Source: Osedax frankpressi (lineage: Eukaryota; Annelida; Polychaeta; Sabellida; Siboglinidae). Taken from it: DNA of 64,000 nucleotides. Location: contig OZ038314.1 of NCBI GenBank assembly GCA_964035775.1, forward strand, positions 13,972,682-14,036,681. Direction: 5' to 3'. The notes beneath the pieces are model-generated. The model searched no databases and was not told the DNA's origin. It was given only the letters and a program-made list of their open reading frames with translations. Below are positions 40,545 through 54,602 of the stretch, piece by piece. Every line of letters starts with the position of its first letter. The stretch's first letter is position 1. Made by a program: the position numbers and the translations under genes.

Positions 40545-42695
40545 TCATATACCACTAAATTATAGGGTGATTATCCATCATATTATTCAATTGTTATATA
40601 TTTTTATGTATTGAGCACCTTAGTTCTCTGTATATTGTAGATAAAATATACATTATATAATAGAGTGAATATCCAATAGACTTAAATGATAAATGCGATA
40701 TAATTCAATATTGTTAATTTATCAAATCAAATTATAAATGCATATATATTTAGGAAATGAGTGCTACATTATTTATTAATTTATAAAGTTTTCATACTAC
40801 TTTTAATTCATGAAATATTTATAAGGTGGTATTTTATTTAAAAAACATTTGTCAAAATCAATATATGTTATTTAATTGATTATCAATTAACGATAACATT
40901 TTTTTTATTAATAATCAATAATATATAAACACATAAAACAGTACAAATGATATGTTATTTTAAAAATATATATAAAAGTCTATAATACCGAAAAACTAAA
41001 CGTTACCAATTAAATAATATGTTAATATTTGATTTCAATCCATTCTATGATTCAATTTAGATCGTTAGGTTTTCTCATGTTTTACTTATGATAATGAATC
41101 ATCTTTCAAGATAGCATTGTCTGAGGTTCTGAGAATATCCTCGACAAATATAATAACAGAACCTATATATTTATATTTGATTATATGTAGAGTAGCATTA
41201 GTGAAATTGACATTTTCATAAAAGATCAGGTGATATCTAAATATATGTTTTTAAGATTACTTGTTAAAAAACGTAATATATCTAAAATATATGTTTTTAA
41301 GATTTCTTGCTAAAGAACATAATCTAAAATATAGTGATTACTAATTAATAGGCAATATTAAGGTGTCACTTTGATATTAATTAGTAATTCACTGTTTATT
41401 AATTTAAATAGAATTTGATGAATCTCTAAACCATTAGAAACTTTGTTCAGATTATAAAAAGTGTTACTACTTTTAATAGCCGAGTTGGCAATAATTGCCT
41501 ATTCATTTTTATACCAGTTTATACTGGAGTTGTTACTTCCCAAACACATTAACACATCGTGATAAAAAATATATTTATATATATATACATTTATATAGTA
41601 TGTAGCACAGAATGGTGTAATGAAAACCAATTTAACAAATGAATTAATGCAATAAAAACTCCTCCATAACCATATATTCTATATATAAGCCATATATTCT
41701 ATATATTTCCAAAATTTAATATAATTCATCTTACCCGCTACATTCTTTAAATAGCGTTATCAATGATTTTATTAGGAAATTTAAATTAATATTGGGAAAT
41801 ATTGTATTGATTTGATTGTATTCATTTGATTGTATTGATTTGATTGTATTTATTTGATTGTATTGATTTGATTGTATTGATTTGATTGTATTATTTTGAT
41901 TGTATTCATTTGATTATATTTATTTGATTGTAATCATTTGATTGTATTCATTTGATTGTATTGATTTGATTATATTTATTTGATTGTATTGATTTGATTA
42001 TATTTATTTGATTGTATTTATTTGATTGTATTTATTTGATTGTATTCATTTGATTATATTCATTTGATTGTATTCATTTGATTGTATTCATTTGATTGTA
42101 TTCATTAGGACCGCAATAGATTATTGATTTAGTAAATAATAATATTGTAAAGGTTAAAAAAAAGAAAAAACTAAATATTAGAATATGAATTTAATACAAA
42201 ATAAATCTAACTACAGTTAAATACAAGCATACAATATATTATATGCAAGGTGGACGTAGATTAGTCATTCTATCAGAATAAAGATGCTCATTTATAATTT
42301 ATAATTTTGGTATTTTCAGATAATATATAAATAATTATATATTTTATATATGTAATGACTTTATCCTAATGTATATGATTAGTAAATTGTAAATTATACC
42401 AGAATAATGATCAAACTATAATAATATAAGAGTATATAATATTCTTGATAGATGGGTAATGATATCATAACATATTATCAGTGATTCGTTATGATAGATT
42501 TTATAAAAAAAATTAAATCTATTATATAAAATCATTAAATAATTAAGAAAATATTAAATATATTCAAATTGTTAAAAATATTTAAAACGAAATTAAATGA
42601 TTTGGATTTTAAATAATAAGAAATTACGAAAACAATAATTCTAAATTATATTAAAAATTATATATTCCATGTGATAAGCTGAGTATTTAGTGGAC
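40545..42695. other. Intergenic AT-rich region
   Basis: Between the dynein gene and the next gene. No open frame with coding character, no RNA gene and no transposon ends were seen. It contains a 14-bp repeat (separate entry) and presumably the promoter and any 5' untranslated exons of the downstream gene, which I cannot locate. Confidence 0.7.
41812..42105. repeat. 14-bp tandem repeat
   Basis: About 21 copies of a 14-bp unit, TTGATTGTATT followed by CAT, GAT or TAT, in intergenic DNA upstream of the second gene. Confidence 0.93.
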
Positions 42696-43507
42696 ATGCC
42701 TGATACATACTTAAAGAACAAACAAGAGTTAGCTAATGCTTTAATTCCAAATCCGAAACCCAATACAAAACTTATTAGGAACTTTAGTGATGGAGAACTT
42801 GTTGAGGTTGAAATTCCGGATAGGGACGATAACGAAGACAGTAGATATGCAAATTGCTTAGATCATCTGAGTAATCAAGAGAAACTCAGAAAATATATCG
42901 AGAAAACAGAAGGTAAACTTATCACAAAAGAAGATCTTATACCTGTAACACTGAAACAGTCCAAGATGAAGAATAAGAATACGAAAATACTCGATAAAAT
43001 TAAGAATAGAGAAAAATATAGAATAGATCTCAGAGATAATGTAAACAATAAACAAAGCCGACAAGCAAACCGCTTTGAAGAATTCAAAATACATGAACGT
43101 AAATCGAGCATATCTAAAACAGTTAGTAAATTAGTATACACTATTATAATATATTATAATATATTATTAATATTATAAATAATATTCGATATAATCAAAT
43201 AAATGAATATACAATATATATATTGCAATAAAGCTTATAATTCTATAAGTTAAATACTATATAGTAATTATCATATATTTATATTTAAATTATATTTATT
43301 ATATATTAATATATTATAACCTAAACAAGGATATATATTTATTATTTAAACTAGATATATATATATATATATATATAAATATATATAAAATAAATGTTAT
43401 ATAATATAGTTAATTTAATCTATTGAAAATTATAAATTTAACTTCACCAACTTTCTGGTTACGAATAAAGACTACACTGTATGCATACAAAATAATTATT
43501 CCAATAT

Positions 43508-43562
<55 letters not shown>

Positions 43563-46500
43563 ATGTGTTTTTTACCTGTTGATTTTAGCTGTCAAGTATC
43601 GCTAGATGTAGTAGATTTATGTAATTATTTAGAATAATAATGTCAGGAATAGATAAGTTATTTAATTGGTTTTTGGTTGACAATATGAATGTGGTGCGTA
43701 AAGGAGTAGATTAGTCATTAGTCATTACGCTAACTGATATTTGATTATTCGGATTAAAACGGGAATATGATTGGTATGCGGATGAGATCATTGAATATGA
43801 TTGTATTTGTGAAGTGATTATGTCATCTTTTGTATAGTTCTACTCATAACTTTAAAGAAATTGAACATTTCTATTTTCGTTAACATCTAGATGTTTTCAT
43901 ATGGTGATTACGGAATATATTGGATTTATAACTTGTGGCAATTCGAATTACACTAGAGGTATTCATTTTATTACGAGGGTAGTAGGGAATTTATAATCTT
44001 AATAACTAAAAAAAATATAAAAATATAAAAATTGAATAAACTATGTACAATAGATATACTAAAATAATCATAATAAAAAGTAAATATTAATTATTATTTG
44101 ATAAAATAAATGTTCAAATAATAATTAATATATATAACAAATTAACAAAAGATATTAAAGTATTTATTACAAACAAAATAATTTTATCCAGATATACAAA
44201 AGAATAATATAGAAATAAATTTACAGAAATCGTATTTACATTTATTACGTAAAATATCCATTTATAAATATAAATTAGATGCATGGTTGTTATATCACTA
44301 TTATATAAACATATATGTATGATCTTTTTATAAAATATAATATGAATACTTCTGAAGGTTAAGATATGAAATATAAATATTAATATTTAAACAATAAAGC
44401 TATATTAATTGAATTATATGTATATAAAAAATGTATAATACATAATTAATATTGGGATAAATGATATAAAGTATATTATGGTAAAGAATATAAAATATAA
44501 TATATAAATAATGAAATATTAAATAGCAAAGCAAATATAAATTATAGGTATGTAACATTGGTAATTAAATTGTAGGAAGCTAATTGTAAAATTATAAAAA
44601 TCGAACTTATAAATAAATAAAAAAAATAGTAAAATAGATATAGATATGTAGAATATTAATAATTAAAATATGATGTAAATAAGTAAAACAATAAAAAGAG
44701 TATAACATATGTATATAATAGATATAAAATACATTATTTAAAATGTTAAGATTATATAGATTTACTACAAATATGTATATACATTATTAGATAACATAAC
44801 ATAAAATAATTGATTTCTTTAATAAAATAATTGAAGACTTAATATATTATACCCTAATATGTTAAACTCTACAGACAACCAGGCAATTATGTTATAATCT
44901 AATATGTTATACTCTACATACAACCAGGCAATTATGTTATAATCTAATATGTTAAACTCTACAGACAACTAGGCAATTATGTTATAATCTAATATGTTAT
45001 ACTCTACAGACAACTAGGCAATTATGTTATAATCTAATATGTTAAACTCTACAGACAACCAGGCAATTATGTTATAATCTAATATGTTATACTCTACATA
45101 CAACCAGGCAATTATGTTATAATCTAATATGTTAAACTCTACAGACAACTAGGCAATTATGTTATAATCTAATATGTTATACTCTACAGACAACTAGGCA
45201 ATTATGTTATAATCTAATATGCTAAACTCTACAGACAACCAGGCAATTATGTTATACTCTAATATGTTAAACTCTACAGACAACTAGGCAATTATGTTAT
45301 AATCTAATATGTTAAACTCTACAGACAACCAGGCAATTATGTTATACTCTAATATGTTAAACTCTACAGACAACCAGGTAATTAGGTTATAATCTAATAT
45401 GTTAAACTCTACAGACAACTAGGCAATTATGTTATACTCTAATATGTTAAACTCTACATACAACCAGGCAATTATGTTATAATCTAATATGTTATACTCT
45501 ACCGACAACCAGGTAATTATGTTATAATCTAATATGTTATACTCTACAGACAACTATGCAATTATGTTATACTCTAATATGTTAAACTCTACATACAACC
45601 AGGCAATTATGTTATACTCTAATATGTTATACTCTACAGACAACTAGGCAATTATGTTATAATCTAATATGTTATACTCTACAGACAACTAGGCAATTAT
45701 GTTATAATCTAATATGTTAAACTCTACAGACAACAAGTAGTCATATTATACCCCATCATATTCTATATATAACTAGATGAAGAATCAAAGTTATATAGTA
45801 TAATAACAATACTTTTTGTATTAATTGATAAAAAGTATTATATAAAATGCTTAGTCCGCTAAATTATTGTATGAAAAGCCGTTATCGTATAGACAGAAAA
45901 TACCACTACACAATGTGTAGTTCAAACTGTTCTCTTCAAAGTATGATAACAAAATACAGAATATATATATTTATATATATATATATATATATTTATATAC
46001 TTACATAAATAATAATTCTATTATATGAATTAATATTTTATGATAAACTGTTATAATTAAAATTATTAGAGCAAATTATATTATATTTTGCAATAACGTT
46101 TATAATTCTAGTATTCTATAGTTAATACACCGCATTATAAAGACAATATTTTATGTTTTTAGTATGCAATATATTTATAACGTATGTTAGTTTTTAAGAA
46201 GTTTGCTAATCTGATTACTTTAATTATATATTCTTTTACTTAGATTATTTCAAATACTAAATAACTAATTCTTTAATAATAATTTAAATAATATTTATCA
46301 TCTCAACATTTTAATATTTATTTTTTTCTCGAATTTTAAATAAATATCATAACATATATACTATATAAAATATAAATAATTGATATACATGGTTAACTTA
46401 TAATACACTATAATTAACTATAAGCAATATTGGATATATATATAAATTATAAAACTAATATATCATTACACACATCACTAAGCAAAGTAACTATAGATAT

Positions 46501-49008
46501 GTAAACATACTTCTTGTTTTATATAATAAAATATAAATTATAAATAATTATGCTAAATTAAAATTATAATAAATTAAATACATAATAATACACAATTTTA
46601 AATATAATACACAAAGTGTATATATGTTTATGATATATAATTTTTGAACTATATTAAATATATTGGTAATGAGAAATTGAATTGAAAACAATATTTTAAT
46701 AAATTTAATAAAGTATAACGTGAAACATAAATTTTATACAAAATATTTTTAAAATTTAATTGTTAATTTAAAAAGTCAGAACAACATATTTGACAACATA
46801 TAATAGCGAGAAGGTAGATATACTAAATTATGCTATTTAAGTTACGTTTTAAAATCAAAGTATACTAAACTAATGTAATGTTTCGTTATAATATGGAATG
46901 TAGATATATTATTTTTCTTTATTCTACCATTATTCTATTATTAATATATTATTCTATTATAATAGAACAATATATTATATAATATGTAACAATATGTAAG
47001 TGTAAACTCTTTTACAAATTTATACAAATAATAATGTCCTATATGTAAATTTTATATTCGTACTTTTTTAACAGCCACGAGAAAGAGCAAATGTCTATGA
47101 GTACTATAAAGATGGTGTTAGGGATATTAACTACCCTTCGACTGAAAGCGAAAATGACGATTGTAGCTTGCATTATAACCCGATTCCCGACCAAACTGAT
47201 ACCGGAGAAATCAGACCATTCCAATACGAGATAAAGGTTTGTACACTCTAGTATATATATATGTCATCATTTTAATATTAATATTTATAGTTAGTATGAC
47301 CAAAAGGAAATTTGTATTTACTTGTCTTATACATACATATATTAATAATATTTACAATATTAAAAACATTTATATACATATTAACCTAATAATTCATATA
47401 GTTATTTAAGAACATTTATATACATTTATATACATTTATCTACGAACATATAATTATTTATTTTGAAATATAATTGATTACAACTGCAGATGTTCAAATT
47501 TGTTTATCTATCCGATATGGAGTATGACAGCATACATCACTATCCGCAATTTATTATTTAATATATCTAAATTCATAGATAAAGTTAATATATTTGTCTT
47601 CATATAAATACATTTTTAAGAGAGCTAGGATTTTCAAGAATAACTTCGACAATGATTTCATTCTCGGTGATATCGGTAATCCAATGAAGAAGACTACGAG
47701 AGACAATGCAAGTATCAACCCTGATCAAACTACAGAAACGCAAACGGTAAGTTGCGATATGGAGTCGTTTCAACGCCTAAAAGAACTTGCTGACTACCTG
47801 AAACATAATAGTCCGTCGCGTCTACTGAAAGCGATGAAATGCCGAAATAGTCCTCAACGCTGCAAACAATCTAAGCGACGCTCTAAATCTGATACTATGA
47901 CGAAACCAACTGCAAATAAGAACCGTTGCGATAAAAGAGAGCCGAAGCTGCACAAGAAGAAAGTTAGCGATACGGAAAGCGATTGGAAGAGAGACAGTTC
48001 CAGGCACGGCAACAGTCACGATTCAAAGGTCATCGACCATTTAAGCGACCCTAGCGATGATTCGGCGACGTCAGTCTGCAGTGAAGTCCATTCAGACACT
48101 GATATCGCAGTCGTCGATCGAAAAGAAACTAAAAATAAAGATAAAACTACTCGTAGTAGGTCACTCCGGTCTAGGAAAAGCAAAAGTGGTAACACGGTCG
48201 AGTCGAAACCAAAGAAAAAAACTAATAGTAAAGAACTCACAGTTCCAGTAAATACCTTATCAGAAGACACGGATACTGAGAAATATTCAAAGGTAAAATC
48301 AGTACATAATTACAACCCATCGGAATCCGTGGTAAGTCCCGCCGAGAAAAGTGCTCGAGCATTGATATCCGCATTCGAGGAATATCAATTTCACCATTCC
48401 GGCACTAAAATCACAGCAGAGAAATTCGCAGAAAGTTTATCGTGCATGACGCCATCATTTCAAAGCCGCCAGTACACGCAATCCGCAATGTCGCCTACTT
48501 TACGTAAGTCGGAATACGTCGGAGCTCGCGTTAACGCGTCGATGCCTACTATGCCGGTAACGGCCCAGTACCCTACCAATTCTCTACTTCATAATAACGT
48601 CGCCGCTACTCAATACAATCAGCCAATTCAATGTGCGCCAGCCTACGAAATTGGATTTACTGCGGCGTCGTATCAGGCCTCCCACTACGCACCATTTTCG
48701 ACCCCTTCGAACCGTACATTTGTCTGCGATAATCGGAACCAAACTAACCGAGCATTTAACAATCACGGCAAAGTACGTACTTCGCAGTGGAACTGTGCAC
48801 AGCGTATATCCAGTAATTACGCGGCTATTTCGAAGGAACATAGTATACGTCCAAAAATTCAAACCTCCAATAAATATTCTACTATGAGCTCAAATTACAA
48901 TTCGTCCATCACATCTTCCAATGCTGAAAATGAGAAATATGGGCTTATCGAACGGTTTAAAACGAATCTTGTGGTTCGTATTTTTTAAGTCAGATCGATG
49001 ATATACCA

Positions 49009-49061
<53 letters not shown>

Positions 49062-52000
49062 CAATATATGAAGTAGATACTGTATACTTAATACAAATAT
49101 TGTACATCTTATATATCTACATTGTGATAAATAACAAATTATTGTTATGATTTTATGACTATTTACGATGTAGGTTTGATCATAAGACTATTAATTATAA
49201 TCATAAATAAATATATTTAACATGGTCATTATCGAAAGAAAAAGATCGGTAGTCAAATTATTTCATATAATAAAATATATAATATATATTGGTAAATAGT
49301 TATACAATTAGATATATGTATATTATACCTAAATAATTAAAGTAAATGTCATATTTACTTTTATGAAATACTTAATTACCTACTAACAGGATTCATCTGA
49401 TAAATCGATCATTCCACCCGATAATTCAATTGGAGGGAATTGGCAATACTCCAAGAACTCCACTAGTATTCAACAAAGGGTTAGTGCAATCAAATATTTT
49501 TATCCTTTAACCTAAATAATGATAAAGTGATACTTTTGTTTATAAGACTTATAATGGAAAATATTATGTAATATTTTATTTATTTAATTATTTATTATAA
49601 TATATTATATAATATATATTATATATTATATATGTTTATATAATGTATAAAATATATATTACCAAGTTAATAACATTTATAATATTATATCCAACTAATA
49701 CACAGTTATCGAAACCATCCGATGAAATATTCAGTCCTATAGTTTCTAAACAAAAGATTAATTATCGCTCAGGTAAAAATGTAGTTTCCGATACAGCTTT
49801 GACCTCGAACTGCAACTCGAATTTCGAAGACCCGTATATAATGACAACTGGAAATACTGGTTCTGCACTTCTTTTATCAGCGGCGAATTCCGATGGCAAC
49901 TCATCGGCATCTCAACAACAACACCAACAGCAACGCAATACTGCATACAATTTCTCTATGGATGAACAGCGTATGCTCCATCCCTTGGCATGCTCAACTC
50001 CCAATCCTATAGAAGATATACCAAGTGTTCTCTCTACTTCCGCAACTTCCAACGAGAGGTTCAACCGTAATAGTTCAAAATGTGAACCATTCGTAAACGA
50101 CAATGCAACACATTCATATAATGAAAAGAGGTTTGTTAATGAATTTCATATTACTAGTATTCGGAATAAATATGATGAATTTATTATTCTTACAAAATAT
50201 ACATAGTGAATAATTTATAAATATATTTATACATTAATAATAATAAATGTATTGATAACATTGTTCACATATATTAATATTTAAATCTAATGTTTAGTTC
50301 AATATTTAGAAACAAGAAATTATTTAAATATATTCTTTCTCATTAATTAAATTAAATGACCATGTTTCCTCAACTCTCTTCCTTCTATAATGTTCTTAAT
50401 ATACTTTAAATATCTCAAGTATATCAATATATATTCATTTGCAGGCACATCTCACTAGATAGTGGGTTTAATAACAAAGTAGCTACACCGGTATGTCTAA
50501 AAATGGCACAACAACATCAATCCGGTACATTACAACAACAACAACAACAACAACACCCTCGATACCAATATTATAAAGATATTCGCAAGAATGATATGGA
50601 ATATACTCACCAGAGTCGTTTTACAGGAAGAGTACAAACGCAGCGAGAACCCATGGTGAGACGTATTCCGCAAAATGTTTCCAATGAGTATTCGGTTGAT
50701 TTTGCTGATCTGAATGGATTATATCCGCCTCCACTTCCTACCCACAAACAACTACCATTACAGCATATAACGGTTGTAAAGAGTCCGCAAGGCGAGACAA
50801 TGAAGAGTGAGAGAAACGATAGAGATACATCCATGAATAGTAGAGATAACTCGGTAGGAGATAGTCTTTCCGATGCTCCCGGAGATGTATCTCGCGAGAT
50901 ACGAGATGTTTGCATTTCGTCATGTTATTCTAATTCAACCGATTCCTTATCAATATTTGAAGAAGAACACCTGACTAGCCATCCTATCTCCAGTTGCGCA
51001 GTGAAAGGAAGATCCCCGAAGCTTCCTAACAATGATAAAGCGAGAATTGGCCGAGTTCGATCTCCTAGTCGAGAAAGTCGGGTGTCTATATCGACTCATT
51101 CCGTAGCAGATGTTGAGTCAGAAACAATGCAACGAGCAAAAGACTCTTCCGTTACCTCGCGTTGCTTAGCAAATACAACTCCAAGTAAATCGCAAAACAG
51201 CCGCACAAGGTTATTCGAGAACGATGTACATTATGTAACTACTGTATATTTTTAATACGGTTTATATTTCGTAATTTTGCATTTATATTTTGAATTTTCA
51301 TCCAAAAATTCTAAAATGTAGAGTATTCCAGTGCATTTCTGGTCATATTATATATATACATATATATATATATATCAAAATTATACTTAATATATCCAAT
51401 TAATCTAATTAATAGATGTATAGTAACTTATTAATGAGGGGTGTATTATTAATGCATATCAAATACATTATCTCTCTTAGAAAGAAAATCCCCAGTCAAG
51501 TGATATCTGAAAGATGTTCCAGCTCATCAAAACAAGACTCTCGTACGACTTCCTTCGATCTCGATGAAACATTTTCAATGAGTTACGCAATGTCTCCGGT
51601 GAACAGTCAGTCGAATTTAGTATCTACGAATTACCAACGGATACGGAGTAAACAACGGGAAGATGGAGTGGGAACGAATGTCGTCGACGAAGAAGCGACA
51701 AGCGATCAGGTTTCGACGATTCCACGCTCAACCGATACCGCCGACGTCAGCGAAATCGACCGCGAGCGGAATATATGTTTGCGGGCTAAGCAAACGGAGC
51801 AACGTCGCCAACTCGAGCTGTTGCACGAGGAGCAGAGAGACTTGGGCGATCGCGAGTCCGAGGAACGAAAGCAAAGTCGTATCGTGCAACGCAAATTGCT
51901 CCAAGAGCGAAACGTCGCCGCTCGTAAAGTGAAGCTTCGTAAAAGCCTCGAAGAGAGTGCAACGGATAAACAAATAGACGATACCTCATCGCAAACCACC

Positions 52001-53904
52001 GCCGGTACATCTACGATGACTTATGCCACACCGTGTGAAAATGACAACCAGGTTGGACATTCCTAGAATTTAACGAGAATTAGAATATATTATATAATAA
52101 CATTTCTTAGTACATCTAATATTTTATGGGGCGAAAAGTAACTAATATATAATAGTTAAATAGAGAGAATTGAGTATATATAATATATTTATATTGCATA
52201 TTTTATAATGTAATAATATAGCATTGGATATATATCATATATCTTACATTGTAATTATGCAATATTTAGTATATTATATATATTTATATTGTAAGCTTAC
52301 CTTGTATATTGTACCATTAAATATAGAGTATATATATTATATAGTTTGTCTTTTACATTGTATATTGTATAAGATATAGAGTAAAGCATAACAGAACACC
52401 GGGCACTATGCAATGCATATCTTACATGATTTCTAGAATTATAATACATTGTTATGTATATGCATATATTTATTTGATTTCATAATTTGCAGACACAGTA
52501 TGTTGAGAATGCACATGAAATAATGATTAACATGTCAATAAGCTCCCTTAATACCTCTAGCAGGTACAGCGAACTGGTTAGTGGCATAACGGGATATACT
52601 CTCAGCGTTATGCAATGAAGATAGAATTTTACTTAAATTGTTCAATTTTTTAGAGCGAATTACCTATAACTATATGTATAAATATATCTATTAATTAGCA
52701 TTTATAGTATATATGATAATATTTATTGTTATAATATAAATGATATTCAATTACAATATAATCTCATATAATATAGTTACACAATTGTTCTTCGTGAATT
52801 GTAAATACATACTTCCTTACGCAGTCGGGGACAGACTTAACAAATAACCTCTGCGATAATGTATCCGATATTCGTGTACGTCAAAATCATAGCGTACAGT
52901 CAAATTCAAGTTCTGTCTACCACCACAACGAAGACTTAGATTCAGCTCTTAGAATCAAAAAAACATATTATTCGGTTGGTTAATAGACCCTCGTTTCTAG
53001 TTAAATATATTATTTAATTTAGACATATTACATTTAATGTTGCATAAAAATAATATAGCATTTATGAATATATTAATAATGATTACAATATATTGATTAT
53101 ATACTTTAGTAATTTTACAAATATCAATTATTAATATGTATTGCTCAGATTTGCAAGGATACAACTTTATCCATGGATTCAAAAGATAATTCCGAAACAG
53201 ATTTTTTCCAAGAGAATTTCATAGAAAATGGAATATCCCCAGTAAAATATTCTAGTGAAAATAACATCTCATGCAATTCCGATTTCAACGATGCCTACTA
53301 CAATTCTAGCCTCATCGACGTACCTCGCACGATACCATTATCCCAGTCCGTGTCGCTAACGTCTCGTACGTCTAGTGTATACAGAGAATGGCGAAGTGCG
53401 TCCCCTGACTTTAGCTCTTACGATGAGAATTCGCTGACTAGTAACCCAGGCGAAAACGGATTCAGCCACGAATCAGACATTTCCATAGAAAGCGACTACG
53501 ATGGTCAGTGGGTGGAGTCTGAGGGGCGAGAGTTTGTCAGTAACCATGGGATGTCGGAGTACCTAGCGAACAATTCGCGATTCGACATCGATTCCGAAAA
53601 CTGGGAGAATTATTTACCTAGATCATTGGAGATATCTTACCATAATAACCAAGAGCATATTGAAAATGATGTACGTCATGGAAAACTACAAAATTCGAAA
53701 AGTATGAAGTATGAACGGGAAGAAAATAACTTCTTTGTTGAGAGAGCCAGCTCAGTGGAATGTGATCTCACTTCAAAATGTATCGAAGAAAAAGACACCA
53801 ATTGTAATGGAGGTGTGGTGGATATAGAAGATAGTCGTACTCATGGAACCACTGACGAAGATAATGGCTTATCAAAAACTACTCCGATCGGAAGAAACTT
53901 GTAA
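42696..53904 (+). CDS. Unrecognised Ser-rich, coiled-coil-containing protein, about 1,593 aa, ten exons
   Basis: Exons: 42696-43121, 47075-47236, 47621-48973, 49390-49479, 49706-50130, 50445-51209, 51481-52051, 52493-52576, 52825-52974, 53149-53904. All junctions are in frame and use GT-AG. The start is ATG 42696 (G at -3, with no other in-frame ATG after the TAA at 42675); an acceptor-like TTTAG just before it could mean a 5' untranslated exon upstream. I do not recognise the protein. Exon 1 is charged; exon 3 has a Ser/Lys/Arg-rich basic stretch then a Tyr/Asn/Thr/Pro-rich one; exon 5 is Gln/Ser-rich; exon 6 has a seven-Gln run and Ser/Arg patches; exon 7 holds a strongly charged helix of about 70 residues (51757-51965), a likely coiled coil; the last exon is acidic and Ser-rich. 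No transmembrane segment, signal peptide or enzyme motif is seen. A scaffold or centrosome/cytoskeleton role would fit the composition but is a guess. The exon 3 donor could also be at 48970. Confidence 0.8.
43512..43562. repeat. (TA)n(TG)n microsatellite
   Basis: About 20 TA dinucleotides followed by a short TG run, in the first intron of the second gene. Confidence 0.93.
44855..45735. repeat. 45-bp minisatellite with a four-unit (180-bp) higher order
   Basis: About 20 copies of a 45-bp unit containing ACTCTACAGACAAC, GGCAATTATGTTATAATC and TAATATGTTA. Units differ at a few positions (GTTAAACTC or GTTATACTC; CAGACAAC or CATACAAC; CC or CT before AGG). In the first 360 bp the same four-variant order repeats exactly with a 180-bp step; further on the order becomes irregular. 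A degenerate tail runs to about 45,780. Confidence 0.95.
49009..49057. repeat. (AT)n microsatellite
   Basis: About 24 AT dinucleotides shortly after the donor of exon 3 of the second gene. Confidence 0.93.
50518..50553 (+). repeat. In-frame CAA repeat coding for polyglutamine
   Basis: Seven consecutive CAA codons after ACATTA in exon 6 of the second gene give a short poly-Gln tract; a looser Gln/His cluster lies in exon 5 near 49913-49936. Confidence 0.85.
51757..51965 (+). other. Predicted coiled-coil segment in the second gene
   Basis: Translation from SEIDRERN to RKSLEES is rich in Glu, Arg, Gln and Leu with few helix breakers (for example QTEQRRQLELLHEEQRD). It reads as a continuous charged helix and is the only strongly structured part of an otherwise disordered-looking protein. 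GC content and codon use are higher here than in the surrounding introns, supporting true coding sequence. Confidence 0.7.
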
Positions 53905-53954
53905 TATCAGCGTTATAAATAACAATAATTTCACTAAACCTGAAATTAATCCGG

Positions 53955-53960
53955 AATAAA
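53955..53960 (+). terminator. Polyadenylation signal AATAAA of the second gene
   Basis: AATAAAATAAA begins about 50 nt after the stop codon TAA (53902-53904). Its closeness supports 53149-53904 being the last exon, although the same spot contains a possible donor (AACTT|GTAATA) that could extend the gene further. Confidence 0.5.
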
Positions 53961-54602
53961 ATAAATTTAAATTGAATTGTATATTATTATTTTGTATACT
54001 ATAGTATAGTATTATATGTATATTACAATACATTCATAGATATTTAGGAAAATGCTTTTTGATTAATATCGAAGATATTATATTATGAGTAAATATTTTT
54101 ATTTAAAAAGATCAATATATTCAAATCGTTCACACGCAAATATGAGTTGGATTATATACGGTATACATTCATTGTATTATTTATCTATTTTAATATAAAT
54201 ATAATATTATATTATAATATACTTGCCATGAAAATTCCTTCAAAACATATTTTATTGTCTCCTTTTCCTAGATTATATCCACTTCTTTCTTTTATTGTCT
54301 GTGTATTTCTTTGTCTAATTTGGATATTTTGAACTTTACAATCAGAAACATGTTAAAAATACTTTATTTAAATATAATTCATTATAGATATTGTTTAATA
54401 AGATATACATAATGATACGTATTACGTCTTCTCTGTTATCTTTGACGTTTTCATAACTTATCGTCAATACATTTTCTTATATCCAATATATAATATAATT
54501 AAAATATATTTATTTTCAACAATTATATATTCAATATCATCAGAATATAGATATATATTTTAATTATATTATATATTGGATATATATGTATATATATATA
54601 TA
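53961..54602. other. Intergenic AT-rich sequence
   Basis: Between the second gene and the right-hand array. Only AT-rich sequence and short TA runs; no gene seen. Confidence 0.7.

Larger units (their letters stand above)
43122..47074 (+). other. First coding intron of the second gene (3.95 kb)
   Basis: Donor ACA|GTTAGT and acceptor TTTTTAACAG, phase 0 on both sides. The interior is AT-rich with a TA/TG microsatellite (43512-43562), a 45-bp minisatellite (44855-45735) and a TA run near 45965-45995. No exon, RNA gene or transposon was recognised. The link between the 42696-43121 exon and the rest rests on phase agreement and open context only, so the first exon could belong to a separate gene. 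Confidence 0.6.
47237..53148 (+). other. Remaining introns of the second gene
   Basis: Introns 47237-47620, 48974-49389, 49480-49705, 50131-50444, 51210-51480, 52052-52492, 52577-52824 and 52975-53148. All are AT-rich, and apart from TA runs (notably 49009-49057 and around 51345-51375) no feature is visible in them. Confidence 0.75.

Noticed and set aside
40378-47074. Transposable element remains in the AT-rich gaps
   Set aside because: I saw no terminal inverted repeats, target duplications, poly-A-tailed copy, or transposase or reverse-transcriptase motifs; only tandem repeats and AT-rich sequence. Strongly decayed elements could be missed by eye.
47822-52010. Several antisense open frames opposite the second gene
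   Set aside because: They mirror the coding strand of exons with regular splice sites and composition; the antisense frames lack starts, splice structure and recognisable motifs.
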